NCBI GenBank assembly: GCA_031472005.1 | Contig: PZJY01000011.1 | Coordinates: 1,922,001-1,986,000, forward strand | DNA: 64,000 nucleotides | Reading direction: 5' to 3' | Source: Tetracladium setigerum | Lineage: Eukaryota > Ascomycota > Leotiomycetes > Helotiales | Shown here: piece after piece, positions 13,380 through 25,332 of the stretch | Position numbering within the stretch: position 1 is the stretch's first letter | Layout of the letters: each line of letters opens with the position of its first letter | Program-made: the position numbers and the translations under genes | The notes under the pieces: model-generated | Seen by the model: the letters and a program-made list of their open reading frames with translations, nothing else | Database searches by the model: none | Told to the model about the DNA's origin: nothing

Positions 13380-13678
13380 TATAACGGCATTGTTCACCGG
13401 TACGATCACGTAATTAAAGCAGGGATATATAGTGATATATATTAATGAATGATAATCGGTCGTAATAATAAGCTTTAATATTAAGAAAAGAAGAAAACTA
13501 CCGATTAATAAGTGGCTAGAGGCCGGGCTATATATATGTCCGTAATAAGGCCGTAAGGCATCCGTAACTTCCAGGCCATCAAGTGCTCCTGCTTGTGCAT
13601 CGGGACTAGTCCGCAACTGGCCCGGTACTGGTGCGATCCTGGTGGTCACGTGTGGGTCATGTGTTGATAGTCATCACA
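13380..13678 (-). repeat. Lone 299-bp LTR of the element F family, reverse orientation
   Basis: On the - strand it begins TGTGATGACTATCAACAC and ends GCCGTTATA. It is the same length as the forward LTR at 30441-30739 and matches it over its whole span. No polypurine tract adjoins it and I find no flanking duplication, so it looks like a solo or rearranged LTR. It keeps more GC than the 30441 copy (for example CACGTGTGGGTCATGTG), meaning it was less affected by RIP. Confidence 0.75.
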
Positions 13679-15385
13679 CTATTCCCTGGAAGGGTCCTTG
13701 CAAACCGGGGTGTAATCGTCGTCGTAGTTTATAATAAGGCATTCGTAAATAACGCTTTCGCATTTATCGTATCTTCCCTTCCTTTATTCCTCCTAATTAT
13801 AACGTTCGTTATTAATTCCGTCGTCGGGAACCGTTAAAGGGTTTACTTATTAATAAACGTAAAGATAAAATCCGTAAGTAAGGTATTTCTATTAAAGTAG
13901 CCTTCCCTAATTGCGTTCACGCGTATTCTTCTTTCCTTTTAAGATTATAATAGCTATACTTATTTATCGGATTTTAAGGGATACGGCTTGCTTCTTTTAT
14001 CCTATTTTCCCTTTTTTATAGGAGTCTACTCGGTGGCCCGTATATTCGTATTCGAAATAGAGTCCCTCCTTCCTTCGTTTCTCCATTACTTCCTTTAAAA
14101 GCTATTTCTTTAATTAAAACTTAGGTTTCTTTTAGATTATATCTAATTCTATTAGCCGAGGTCTATAGTAATTACTATTATAAATGTTCCGCCCTTAATA
14201 GCGAGGTTTCTTAGGAGTTCCGTGGTAGCTTTTAGGAATCCCGTGCCCTTATTCCATTAGGCGTTCCGTGATGCGTTGGTCGAAATGAAGTGCCTTCTTA
14301 ATCATTTCGGCCAGGTTATCCGATCGTTCTAGTAATCTATAAATCTCGTCTTTAATATTTCCCTTTAATCCTTAGTAAAACTAAGACGTTAATGCGATGT
14401 TATCTTATAATAAGATAACTTAAAGGCGTTAGAATTCGGCGATATACTTAGCGATAGTAATTATTTAGCGGAGCTTTCGCAAGTTAATGTCCGTAGCGAA
14501 TTCTTAGTCTTAATCTTTAAAGATCTAAGTAATACCTTATTTAAATCCTTCTTAAGTGTTAAAAAGAGTACGGGTGAATGGTTCGGCGTCGGTATTAACT
14601 AGTTTAAGAGGATTAATGTTTTCCATAGCATCGTTTAAGTAAGGTTTAACCTAGTTAAAGGCTTGTCCTCTTAAGAATCCCGCGGCCTATATAGTTCGTT
14701 CGGCAGCGCTAAAGAACTTATCTTAATTAAATACTTAATATAGTTTATATTAAGTAAGGAATTCTCGTAGCTTTAAACGTTATTTATAGTAGAGGTCGGG
14801 CAGCTTGCCCCTGGGCGAAGCTGATTAGATATCGTCCTAATTGTTCTAGTTTCCAAGGGAAGATATCGTAATATATTATAAGTCGAGTCTTTAGAGAAGG
14901 TGCTTAAAGTGTAACGGTCACTATTTACTCGGAAGTAAATAGCTAAGTCAAGTTAATATTCGTCGTTAAAGAGTGGATTATAAGTATAATAATAGATTAG
15001 TTATTAAAATAAAAGATATTTAATTTAAGTTAAGCACGAAGTTCCTATCTAACGAAAACTATCTTATCCTTATATATAATCTTCGTTCTCCTGGAGTCGA
15101 GGAGTCGACCGAGTCGATGCCATCGACTCGTCGACACCGTTGACTCCCTGAGAGTCGACATGTCTTAGCGTGAACACGCGTCGACCCAATCACGTGACTA
15201 GGCCCACAACTTATTATTACCTTTTCACCTATATAATTAATACTACTATTACTAATCCTATAAGTTCTTTATAAAGTGGTTCCTAGGAGCCTCGCTCCCA
15301 GGATCCATAGTGCTCCCGAGCCTCAGGCTCCCAGGATCTAATGTGCTCCTGGGGTCACTTGACTCCCAGGATCACGTTCGTAACA
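13679..15385 (-). mobile_element. Element E: truncated LTR element (gag plus 5' LTR), reverse
   Basis: On the - strand a 476-nt LTR (15385 to 14910, TGTTACGAACGTGATCC... to ...CCGTTACA) is followed by a gag-like frame with RIP stops. Around 14021-14070 the frame reads YFEYEYTGHRVDS, which I interpret as a CCHC zinc knuckle whose Cys codons became Tyr/Phe through G-to-A and C-to-T change. No pol follows: the element breaks at 13678 against the lone LTR. The LTR is related to the A/B family only at its outer ends (TGTTACGAACGTGA, GTTACA). Confidence 0.65.
14910..15385 (-). repeat. Element E LTR
   Basis: On + it runs TGTAACGGTCAC to CACGTTCGTAACA. It is GC-rich internally, with near-direct repeats of GGAGTCGA/GAGTCGAC around 15085-15150 and of GCTCCCGAGCC/GCTCCCAGGATC at 15290-15370. 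It is inserted at CTCCTCCTCC, the start of the element F gag remnant. Confidence 0.7.
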
Positions 15386-16460
15386 CTCCTCCTCCCGACG
15401 ACTCTTCTTCCTACCCCGGGCGCTATCCGCACTAGCATTAGAGCCCTAGCGGCGGCGTTTACTACTATTAAAGCTCTTTAACTAGGCTTTTAGCTTGCTT
15501 AAGGTAATTAAAACCTTAATAGAATTCTTCTTACTTTAAGCCCGAAGCTTAAAGACCTCATCGGTTAAGTCTTATTAAAAGTTAATACCGGAATAAAGCA
15601 ATTATTAGCTAGTTTTAAGAAGGATAGACTTACCTTTATTAAGCGTTAAAGAGCGCGAGTTACTTTAAGTTATATAAAAGTAGCGGCGGCGATAGACTTT
15701 AATGCCTCGGCGGCACTGACTAAGCAAATCTCGTGGATAGTAATAGCGGCGGCGACGACGGCGGCTTCCTTTACTTTAATTATAGTATCTATTATTACTT
15801 TTACTATTATTATTATTATTATTACGGCGGCGGCGTCGGCGGGGTCGTGGGAGGGTAAGACCAGGGCCGGAACAGGAGCGTCCATTGCTGTAATTATAGC
15901 GAGGAAAATAATATACTCCGGGCTAATATTCTAAGGAAGCTACGGCTATAGTTAATACGGCCTATAAACGGACCCGTTACGAACTATTTACGCGAATATA
16001 ATTGCCCTTAAAGGCGGCGTAATAGGAGTAAAGCTTAAAGGAGACCTTTAAGAAGGAGCATCGGTGCTTAGGCTTCTTTATAATGCGGCGAACGTAATAA
16101 ACGCACTAAACGCGGTACGCCTTTAAGAGGCAACCGGCGGGGGCGGCGAGAGGCATTATAATAATAATAATAATGACTTTTATAACCGTTAATAGATCGT
16201 TACGACGCCGTTTAAAGAGTGATTAACTTATAACGAAGGAGACTTATTATTAATAATAATAGTATTAAAATAAAGTAAATTATATTAAACGTTAGCGATA
16301 ATATATTAAAATAAGAGCTTTTAAGGATTACTTACGACTTAAGAGAGAGAGAGAGATTACTAAAACGGGCGACTATTATTAAGAAGTTAGTTAATATTAC
16401 TTATAAACGGTACACTTCCGGGGCCACTTATAATCTTATTATTATTATTAATGCTACTAT
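15386..16460 (+). pseudogene. Element F gag-like remnant, left of G
   Basis: The + strand frame stays readable through RIP stops: a helical stretch of the type IKAL*LGF*LA (about 15465-15500), then IKQLLASFKKDRLTFIKR, a low-complexity Ala/Thr/Ile region made of GCG and ATT triplets (15680-15890), and a Gly-rich patch with Asn repeats (16130-16175). I assign it to element F because G splits it and the F 3' end lies on the other side of G. No zinc knuckle is seen. The product is not recognised beyond being gag-like. Confidence 0.45.
16457..16460. repeat. Target-site duplication CTAT of element G, left
   Basis: CTAT precedes TGTAGTGG at 16461; the same four bases follow the 3' LTR at 29964-29967. 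Confidence 0.75.
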
Positions 16461-16769
16461 TGTAGTGGTGAGGAATGGGAAGAGGGAGTGAGGAAGGGAG
16501 CTGCAGGAACTGGACTTCGGGTAGATAGTTTTTCCGTTCCGGCCCAGGAACATACATTCTTTATATATAATATACTCACCCCTTTTAATAGGAAAGGTAG
16601 GCTACTAAAAATGAACACCTTTTCGGCCTTATTTTGATTTATACGCTGGCAGGAGCTAATTGTAAGAAGTCGAGTGCTATTTCCCTTACTAAATACTGAT
16701 TAGCTTTAGCATCTTACCCCTCTAGTGCTATCTCCTTAAGCATAGCACGACCGACATCTACCATTTATA
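16461..16769 (+). repeat. Element G 5' LTR
   Basis: TGTAGTGGTGAGG to CATTTATA, 309 nt, the same length as the 3' copy. Every difference I compared between the copies (ATGG/ATAA, GATAG/AATAG, CCAGG/CTAGG, CATACA/TATATA) is a transition, as RIP would make. Confidence 0.85.
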
Positions 16770-17525
16770 TTAATGACCTACGTAGGGAGTCTCTAGTTAA
16801 TCTTTATTAATAAGGAAGTAAAGGAAAGTAAAAGGAGGAAGTTATTAGTATTTAAGAGGGACTGGCAATTGCGTAGGAGCGAAGGTGTTAAGGAGGCATC
16901 GATTAACGAAATCAGATACGCATCCGGTTATGCTCGGCTATTACGCCTAATAAGTAAAGGATAATTTAAAGCTAAACCTAAGACGTAGGCCTAGAAAGGT
17001 ATTAGGAGATATGGAGCAGCGAATAAAAGAAAGAGGCGAAAAGGCTAATATATCCCGTGCGCGGGGTATGTCGAATCGGAAAGAATAAAAGGAAAGAAAG
17101 AATTCGGCAGCTAAGGAGCACTTTATAAATAATAAGGAGAGTTAGGTAGAAATATAGTGGTTACTCTTAAAGGTTATAAAGGGGGTATCGAAATTTATTT
17201 TAGTCACACTATTACGGATATTATTAGGTTTATTATTAATAATCGAAATCGAAATAGAAACGGAAACGATCGAGCTATTACGCGCATAGAAAGACTAACG
17301 AGCTATTTAAATGTCCGTATATAATAGCCTAAGAATAGAGGAAAAGGAGGAGGTGCTAGGAGTAGAAGTTAAGGGGGAGGGGTGCTTACCTCTAGCTGGG
17401 GAAGCCAGGAGCGGACACCTTCGGGAAGCAGGAAGATATAAGAGGAGGAGAATAAGGAAAGGAATAAAGGGAAGGAAAGGGAAGTTAAAGTATAGAGGCT
17501 TATTAGCTACCGCGGCCCTATACCA
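16770..17525 (+). other. Element G leader
   Basis: This is purine-rich, stop-rich DNA between the 5' LTR and the gag start. It should hold the primer-binding site (immediately after 16769) and packaging signals, but I cannot match the site to a tRNA. A short open frame at 17311-17541 is Lys/Arg/Gly-rich and overlaps the gag start; I do not consider it a gene. Confidence 0.5.
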
Positions 17526-19990
17526 ATGGCTAGAACGATAAGAGTTCCCTTCTTTAAAGGAGATAATGTTACCGATTTCATAAAAAGATATAATAATATA
17601 TGCGAGGATTATAGCTTAAATAATAATACTAGGCTACACTAAATGCCTCGCTATTATAAAATAAGCTATGAAATAGTAATCCTTAGCATGCCTAAATATA
17701 TTTCTAAAGATTAAGACGAGCTTATAAAAGTTATACTTTACGAATACCGGGATCGAGATACTAAATAGCGCATGTTCTCTCGTTAGTTTCTAAAAGAATT
17801 CAAAGATAAAACTAGAAGCGCTAATAACGACTTGTGAGAATATATAAGGTAATATACCGCTATATCTAAAGTCCTTAAAAGTAAAGGGATTTTAGATAAT
17901 TATATCTAAGGAATCTAATTCTTATAAGGCCTGCTAGAAGATATTATAATAAAGATTATTCAAAAGAAGAAGGTTCGGCGGGACGAGCCTATTACGGTTG
18001 ACTTTCATGCTCTTAAGGATGCCGCTTTCGAATTCTGCGTTAGTAATAAGGTTTCTAGGGACTTTAAGAACTCTAAAAACCCGGCGCTTAGAATTAAGAA
18101 CCTTATCAATTATATTATGCGTAAGCGAGAAAGCAAGCCTCCCGAGCTTCAGATTAAGCCACTAATTATAATATCCTCTCGCGTAAATAACTCTAGCGAT
18201 ATTATAATTTAAAAGCTAATTTAAAGTATAAGAGAGCTCAAGCTATCGCTAGTGCAAGCTATAGAGCGTGGTAACAAGCGCTACCCGCCCTATAGGGGCG
18301 CCCCGAGCCGGCTTGCATTTCCTAAGCTAGCGCTAAATAAGGGCTCAGGAAATTAGTAAAGTGGAGGTGTCGGGCAGGTCGCCAGTAAGCTTAATCAGCT
18401 AATGCCAAGCTATACTTAGTCTGCCGACTCTTACTTTTATTATTAAGAAATAAGCTATAGACGTGATATATACCTAGCCTTAAAGTATAACGTTAATATA
18501 GGCCTTTATTACTAAGATAAACGATTTCAAATTTGCCCTGGAAGGTTCTCGCCGGGAAAGCGGCCGATGCGATTTAATCTTGATCGAAGCTAAAGAATTC
18601 AAATCCTTAACTTTTAGCGAGGGGCTGGATTTAATGAAGAAGGTCGTTAAATTAAGGAAGTTAGCGCGCCGAAGATTAGGTCGGTTTAAGTGATAGAAGT
18701 AATAGATATTAAGACTGATTACTCCTTTTTATAAGCAGATTACACCTCTAAAAGGGAGAATCTAGATCTAATAGCGGATATAAATGCTATTATAACCCGA
18801 GCCTAAGCTAATAAAGAATAAACGAAAAGGGGAAAGGAAGAAGAGGAGTAAAACGAGTAAAGGCGGGTGCTTAAAGCCTTAAAAAGAGCTCGAGATCAAA
18901 TCTAGAAGGAGAGCTAGGAGTAAGGTAAAAGAGCTAAGGTTACCTTTTTAAGGTAAAAGGATCCGGCTAAGTGGAGGCAAATCGAGGAAGAAATAGAAAG
19001 CTTAAGGGCAGAAGCGAAGTAAGAGGAGCCGAGCAAGGCGGCCTAATAATAATACGAAGAAGCTTAAAACGGACTAGAAATTAATATGCCGGATATACTT
19101 CGTGTATCTAAGCCACGACGAAGACGCGAGCCCCTTATAAAAATCCTTAAAAAGGAAAGCGATCCGGAAGTTATTCTTTAGAAAATCCTTAATTAACTTA
19201 TTAAGCTTCCTTTACGATAATTACTCGGTGTATCCGAGCCTATAAGGAGCCTTCTCCTAAAGGGAAAGCTTAAGCCGGCGATAGAGAAGTTAAAGCCTAA
19301 GGCTAGCGGGATAAATTCCTTAAAAGGAGTATATTAATAGGCGAGTGCACCCCGAAAGCCGGTTTACTTTATAAGAAGCTTAAAATGCCGTGTCTCTATT
19401 AACGGAGTAGTAATAATAACACTCCTAAACATTAGGGCCGAGATGAACATTATATCTGCCGATATTATAAGGTATACCTCCTTAGCCTTAATAAAGAATA
19501 CCTCTTTAAGGATACGCCCGTTTTAAAATTAAGATATTACCTTTAAAGGCTATTATAATAACGTAACGATTTATATCGGTAACCTTAGAGTTCCTTAACA
19601 CTTTTAAGTGACGGAAAAGGGAGTGAAGACTATTATGCTAGGCATGCCTTTTTATTTTACTACGGAGCTAAACTTTAATTATACTTCGGACGGGCAGTAT
19701 ACGATTATGAAAAGGACTAGGCAAAGGAGTATAATAATACGAGTAGCGCCGATGCCGATCAATGAAGAGGATGTTAATAAGTGGTCGGGAAAAGACTAGC
19801 TAGTCCTAGTGAGGAAGGGGCTAGCATTTATTAAAACCCTAATAAATAAGAGTTAAAGGCGCCTCTAGGGCGGTTCTACTTAAGTGAGTTAGAATAAAAT
19901 AGCGAAATTGTTAATTAGATAAGTAGTTTACTTAATATATTACCTTATTTAAAGTCTATAAGTGAAGAACCTAGTAATAAAGGGCATAAC
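17526..19990 (+). pseudogene. Element G gag and aspartic protease, RIP-inactivated
   Basis: The frame starts at ATG 17526 with MARTIRVPFFKGDNVTDF, a capsid-like opening, and continues through RIP stops. At 19392-19460 the same frame reads VVIITLLNIRAEMNIISAD, which I take as a protease motif (family form LLDTGAEMN), with the catalytic Asp codon GAC turned to AAC. The protease is in phase with gag (distance 1866 nt). The frame then continues with the segment at 19608-19799 (start MTEKGVKTIMLGMPFY). Pol lies in a different phase, so a frame change occurs near 19990-20040. Confidence 0.7.
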
Positions 19991-20029
19991 TGCGACGAAC
20001 TAGTGTTTCATTAGATGCTAGCTATCGAA

Positions 20030-23000
20030 GCTATTTCCGGAGATTACGGAGCTGTAAGTATAAAGGGGAAATCTAATAAGGAGGCGTATAATACGTGGTG
20101 CATTAATAAGTTTTCTAATAATAAGGAGGATAAAAGTGATCTTATATACGAGTTAGTGTTAAATAAGTTAAGTGACTTTAATTAGGAGGTTAAGGAGCTA
20201 GTGCTCGACGAGGACTATATAGCGATAATGAATACGGCGTATAAAAGAAAGGCTAATAAGGTTATACCCGCGTAAGAGGGAGTTTCTAATAGGTCGAAGC
20301 TTAAAGGATTAGTAAATTAGGAAAGCCTTACCTAGGAAGAAGTGAAGGGACGGTACTAAAAGGGGCCTTATAATAACTAGTTTACACCTAAATTCTCTAG
20401 CTTACTACGAGGGTCTCGGCTAACTAAGGAGCGTATTAAGACTTTAAACCTCGGCGAAGACGGCTTTCTAATAAAGTAAGAGAGGAATTTACTCCTTAAG
20501 CTTCTATTTTACCGTGAGTAAGCAATCTCTTTCGATTTCACCGAGATAAGCCTGGTTCGGAGGGAGGTCGCACCACTATAGCTCATACGAACGGTGCCTT
20601 ATAATGCTTAGCAAAGCCTTGCCTTTCCTATACCCCGCTGCTTGGTCGAGGTAGTCTCTCGAATGCTTCGAGAACGGATCGGGCATAATGTTTTAAAGCC
20701 TTACCATAGTCCTTACCGTAATCCTTACTTCTTAATAAAGAAAAAGAAGCCTAGAAGTAACCTGTTAAAGCGCGAAGATCGAGCGTACCGGTTAATAAAT
20801 GCAATAATAGCTACTAATAAGGTAACAATTCGAGATATTAATTTACCTCCTTTAATGGAATCATTTTTAGAGCAATTCGTAGGGTGCCACGTAGCCTCTC
20901 TTATCGATCTCTTTTCCGGGTACGACCAAGTCGAGCTAAATAAAAGCAGCCGTGATCTTATTACATTCATAACTCTAATTAGATTGCTCCGGCAGACGCG
21001 AATACTAATAGGCGCTATTAACTCTATAGCTCAATTTATACGTATTATCTTTAAAATGCTAGACTCGGTTATACCTTATATCGCTATACCTTTCCTTAAT
21101 AATATTAGAGTAAAGGGGCCTCGGTCTAATTATAGCAATAATATAATAACTCTTAGAATTCATCGATTTATACTTAAGTATTTATAAAATATTAATAAGG
21201 TGCTATACTTAATCGAGTTAGCTAGTTACATAATTAGCGCTAAATCCTAGTTTTATATTTCTTCCTTATAAATTATAAGCTACGTTTATAATGTAAAGGG
21301 TCGGCACCCGTTAATTATTAAGGTTATTAAAATTTTAACGTGGGCTCCTTATATTAATATAACGAATATACGCGCGTTTCTTAATTTAGCTAGCTTTTTT
21401 AAGTAATTTATATTATATTATGCGTTTATTATAAAGCCTTTATATAATTTAATAAAAAAGAATACACCTTTTTAATAGCTCGAAAGGGAGTAAGAAGTAA
21501 TGGATATAATTAAGCTAGCGTTAAGCTCTCCACTTGCTTTAATTACTATTAGCTATACGAAGGGCTTAAGGGATATTATACTTATTATAGATTTAAGCGG
21601 AAGAGGATGGGGTAGTGTTTTAATATAAATTATTAATGGAAAACGACACCCGGTGCGGTACGAAAGCGAGATATAGTTAGCAGCCGAGCAAAAGTATAAT
21701 GCGATAAAAAGAGAGTGTAAAGGGGTTTTAAAAGCACTAAAGAAGTGCCGATCGTACCTCTATAAAGTACATTTTATATTAGAAGTCGATATAGCAGTTT
21801 TAGCTATATAATTAAAAAAGAGCGGCTCGGACCTTCTAAGCGCTATGATTACTCGATAGCTTGCATAGATTTAACTTTTCGATTTCAAAGTGCGATATAT
21901 CCCTAGAACGAAGTATACTACTACTAATAGTCTGTCGAGACGACGACCGAACGATAATGAGACGGATAATAAGGAGAGTGTCAATAGGTTTATTAAGGAG
22001 TAGCTAGGCATTGCGGCTATTTCAGGGATAGAGGGTACTGAAAATTCGGGCCTAGGCAGCTCAGGCGTAAAGGGCGGTATAAACGAATATTTAAATACTT
22101 TAATTAATTAATGGACGGATAGATATAACGATATCGTAAACTAGCTTAAGAACGGGATTAGACCGTAAAGGCTCTCATTAAAACAATTCGCGAAGATAAA
22201 AAAGTAAGCTACGCACTATATAGTCTAAGATTAACTTTTATACCGAAAACTTAATAAGAACTTCCCTATTCGACGAGTCGTTAATACCGATCGAGAAAAG
22301 GCTAAGATTATGGAAGCTATGCACGAGCATTCCGGCCATAAGGGCAAAGAGGGAACGTATAAGAAAGTTTCAAAACGGTATTTTTAAAAGAATTATTAAA
22401 TAGATTATAAGCGATATATTTAAAGCTATAAAGAGTGTTAGCTTAAAGACGGTAAGGTTTAGTTTAAGGAGCTTTATACTACTTAAACCTTAGCATTATA
22501 AATAAAAGTCGGGCTAGATATTACTTATATACCACTATATAAAGGGAAAACGTGTCTTATTATTGCTCGAGATGATTTTATTAAATAGCCTAAAGTAAAA
22601 GCTTTAACGGCGATAAATTCCATTACGATTATAAGATTTATTAAAAGGAATATCCTTAAGCGATATGGATTATTTATTCGGCTAATAGTGGACGAAGGGC
22701 CTGAAAATAAAGGGAGAGTGCTTAAGTTATAAAAGATATTCCGGTTCGAGAGGATAGTTATTTTAGCATATAACGCTAAAGCTCAAGGAATAATTAAAGG
22801 AGGATATAAACCTTTAAAGGACGGCCTTTTAAAAGCGACAGATAACGGGAGGAAGTTATGGGTTAAATTCTTACCAGCAATCCTTATAGCTGATCGATAC
22901 ACGATGCGACAATCTACTGGCTATACTCCATTCTACCTCATTTATGGCCGACACCTAACAATGCCGATCGAGCTAAGAATTCCGACATAGCGTATATTTA

Positions 23001-23475
23001 ATTAAAGTGAGCTAAAGGATAAAGGAGAGTTAATAGCAATAAGGGCTAAATAGATTATACGGAGGGATAAAGATATTAACGAAGTAAAAGGGCGGATTTA
23101 GCGGTTAAGACTTCGAGGAAAGGAGTATTATAATAAAAACTAAAATATAAAATTATAAGAGATTATCGCAAGGGATATAATTCTATTATTAAATATATAA
23201 TCTAAAATCGATATATTATTAGTAAAGAAACTTAGATATAAATGGCTAGGACCATTTAAAGTGGAAAGCGTTAGCATAAAAAAGGGAGTATATATACTTA
23301 AGGAATTTAAATCAAGCGCAATTCTAAGGGGAACTTTCCTAGGATTCCGGCTTAAAAAGTTTTATTTCGATACGGTCTATTAATAGGTTAGTAAAAGTAG
23401 TGATGAAGATAATGATTTTAATAAGGAAATAAGGGGTTTTAATTAAGGAGCGATTAATCTTTTAAAGGGGGGCGA
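20030..23475 (+). pseudogene. Element G pol: RT, RNase H, integrase, RIP-inactivated
   Basis: The RT core is in the open stretch 20642-21187: HSPYRNPYFLIKKK, then YRLINAIIATNKVTIRD, then SLIDLFSGYDQVEL. The catalytic box reads FLNNIRVKGP where relatives have FLDDI, both Asp codons having changed by G-to-A. RNase H follows at about 21500-21950. The integrase zinc region shows HEHSGHKGKEGTYKKV at about 22321-22370, the core shows DEGPENKG at about 22690, and a GPY/F-like module (YKWLGPFKV) lies at about 23240. The frame ends at the polypurine-like motif near 23458. There is no chromodomain, unlike A and B. Confidence 0.75.
23458..23475 (+). promoter_or_regulatory. Internal polypurine-like motif at the end of pol
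   Basis: TCTTTTAAAGGGGGGCGA is almost the same as the true 3' polypurine tract of this element at 29636-29653 (TCTTTTAAG7CGA). It sits where a normal-length element would begin its 3' LTR. Confidence 0.55.
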
Positions 23476-23713
23476 GTCAAGGAATAATAAGAGAGAGAAG
23501 GTAATAGAATTAAAGACGAGGTATTAGCAACACTAATATAAGGAAGTAAAAGCGTAAGAATAAAGAGAGAAATTAATACCGGAGGGAAGGAAGTTTACGG
23601 TAATAATTTAAGGAAGGAGTAATGGAGTCACGGAGTTTAAGAGTTCAGTTAGAACGGAAAGGAAAAAGCTAGGCATTCATTTTTAACTTTATAACGGATT
23701 GTGCCACCGGAGT

Positions 23714-23741
23714 GATTTTATAAGCCGCGGCTTAGGAAATC
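23714..23741. repeat. Near-palindrome, copy 1
   Basis: A 28-nt imperfect palindrome centred on CCGCGG, with the right half GGCTTAGGAAATC intact and the left half altered by transitions. The same sequence recurs at 25193-25224 and, opened by a loop, at 27749-27785. Confidence 0.6.
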
Positions 23742-23800
23742 AGGCTGCTTAAAAAGCGACACGTATAACTTAAACCTTATAATTAAAAATTTAAAGGGGG

Positions 23801-24835
23801 TGCATTAGTATTAATAATATTAAAAAGACTAATAGTAACTAATTCGGTTCCTTTAATTAGATAATATACGGAGAAAGGATTAAAATCGATTAGAATAAGC
23901 TCTATAAGAATTAAGTCTAATTAATTAGAAGAATTAAGGCGGAAATAATAGGTAAAATAGGCTTAAGTTTCGTAGGTTTAAACATTAGCGCCGCGTATAT
24001 AAGGCTAGTGTAAAGGATTCTTATAATTAACGATTTTAAAGAAGCCGTAAGGAAAGCGATAAAACGTAGTAACTCTATTAAAAACTTACTAGTGGAGAGG
24101 GATGGTTAGATAGGGAGCTATACGGCTAGGGTTAGCGAAGCCGAGGCTATAATATCGTAGGATATTATCGGGTCCCTTAGATTTAGCTAACCACTCGTTA
24201 AGATATCCTTAACAATCGTGAAAGGGGTGACCATTAAGAGGAGCCGGAATAATACAAGGGCTAGTAAGGGTGTAGTCGCGATATAACTAGTGTAACTAAT
24301 TATCGTAGCTATTAAGGCGCGCCAAAGGAGTATAAGAAAGAGGACCTATAGTGTTTCCGCCCTTGAAAAGCCACTTATCAGCCTAGCTACTAAAACGAGG
24401 ATCATCGATAAAAGCTCCTAACTTTATGCCGCGATACCATGGAACATCTCGACTAATATAGCCCATAAAACATCGATTCTAATAATGAACGACATTGCCA
24501 TCATAATTAAGAAAAGGAGCACCGAAGTGCTAGACGTTATAGCGAAGGGTGGGGCCGATGTCAAATGCGAACTATAAGGCTTTAAGATTTCTTCCGACAT
24601 GCTTAATCTTAAGGCCGATGATAAGGAGAGTAAGGATATAGTCATTAGTAACGTGCCGGGTGTAGAGACCGTCGGCTAGCTGATTACCAAGGTCGATGAT
24701 ATGAATTTGGTTTTTAGTAACGCTAAGGAGTGGAGCGTGCTTTATATTTAAAGGACCGGCAACGAAGAAGGGTGGCATGATAATTCGAGGCGTGTGGAGA
24801 AGGAGAGAGATTAGGTGAGGAATACGCTAATTTAA
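23801..24835 (+). pseudogene. Cassette gene X1, unknown protein, RIP-inactivated
   Basis: One + strand frame can be followed for about 345 codons through RIP-type stops and closes at TAA 24833-24835. It is rich in Lys/Arg/Ile and has coding-like segments, for example KKRSTEVLDVIAKGGADVK (about 24509-24565) and VISNVPGVETVG followed by LITKVDDMNLVFSN (about 24640-24720). I recognise no domain. The start is uncertain, since no clear ATG remains, and the frame may begin upstream. It lies between pol and X2 and converges with X2. Confidence 0.45.
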
Positions 24836-25192
24836 GGTTCTAATAATAACGGAAGAAGATAAAAAGAAATAATAAAAGGGAAAGAAAACGAAAAGAGAAA
24901 AAGAAATTAATTTAAGGAAAGAAAAAGCGGGTTATAAGTTAAGCGAGCAAAAGCGAGCGGTAGCGAATATTTATATTAATAATAAGTTAATAACTACTTA
25001 ATAAATTGAAAGGAAGGAGTACCTATCTTTATATTTATTAGGGTAACCTTTTACGAACGCTTAGGAAGTTAAACGAAGACTTATAAATATTATAATAATA
25101 GAAATAAGAAGAGAAGATTAACTTAGCGTTTAATTTATTTAAGTAAACCTATTAAGGTAGGGCCGGCAAGGTCTAGCTAGTCTAATATTAAG

Positions 25193-25224
25193 TAGATTTC
25201 TTAAGCCGCGGCTTAGGAAATCTA
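25193..25224. repeat. Near-perfect 32-bp palindrome, copy 2
   Basis: The half-site GATTTCYTAAGCC is joined head to head through CCGCGG to GGCTTAGGAAATC, with one mismatched pair (CTTAA versus CTTAG) explained by a transition. It lies 109 nt beyond the 3' end of X2, between the convergent genes X1 and X2. Confidence 0.7.
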
Positions 25225-25332
25225 AGAAAAAGTAGCGTAAATCCCAGGGTATTATCCGTTAAAAGCATTAATTCCTAAACTCTAATATAAATTATCCGGC
25301 TATCGATCTATTACTAAAAATCCATTTAGCTA

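Noticed and set aside
17311..17541. 76-codon frame before element G gag
   Set aside because: Low-complexity Lys/Arg/Gly from purine-rich leader DNA, overlapping the gag start in another frame.
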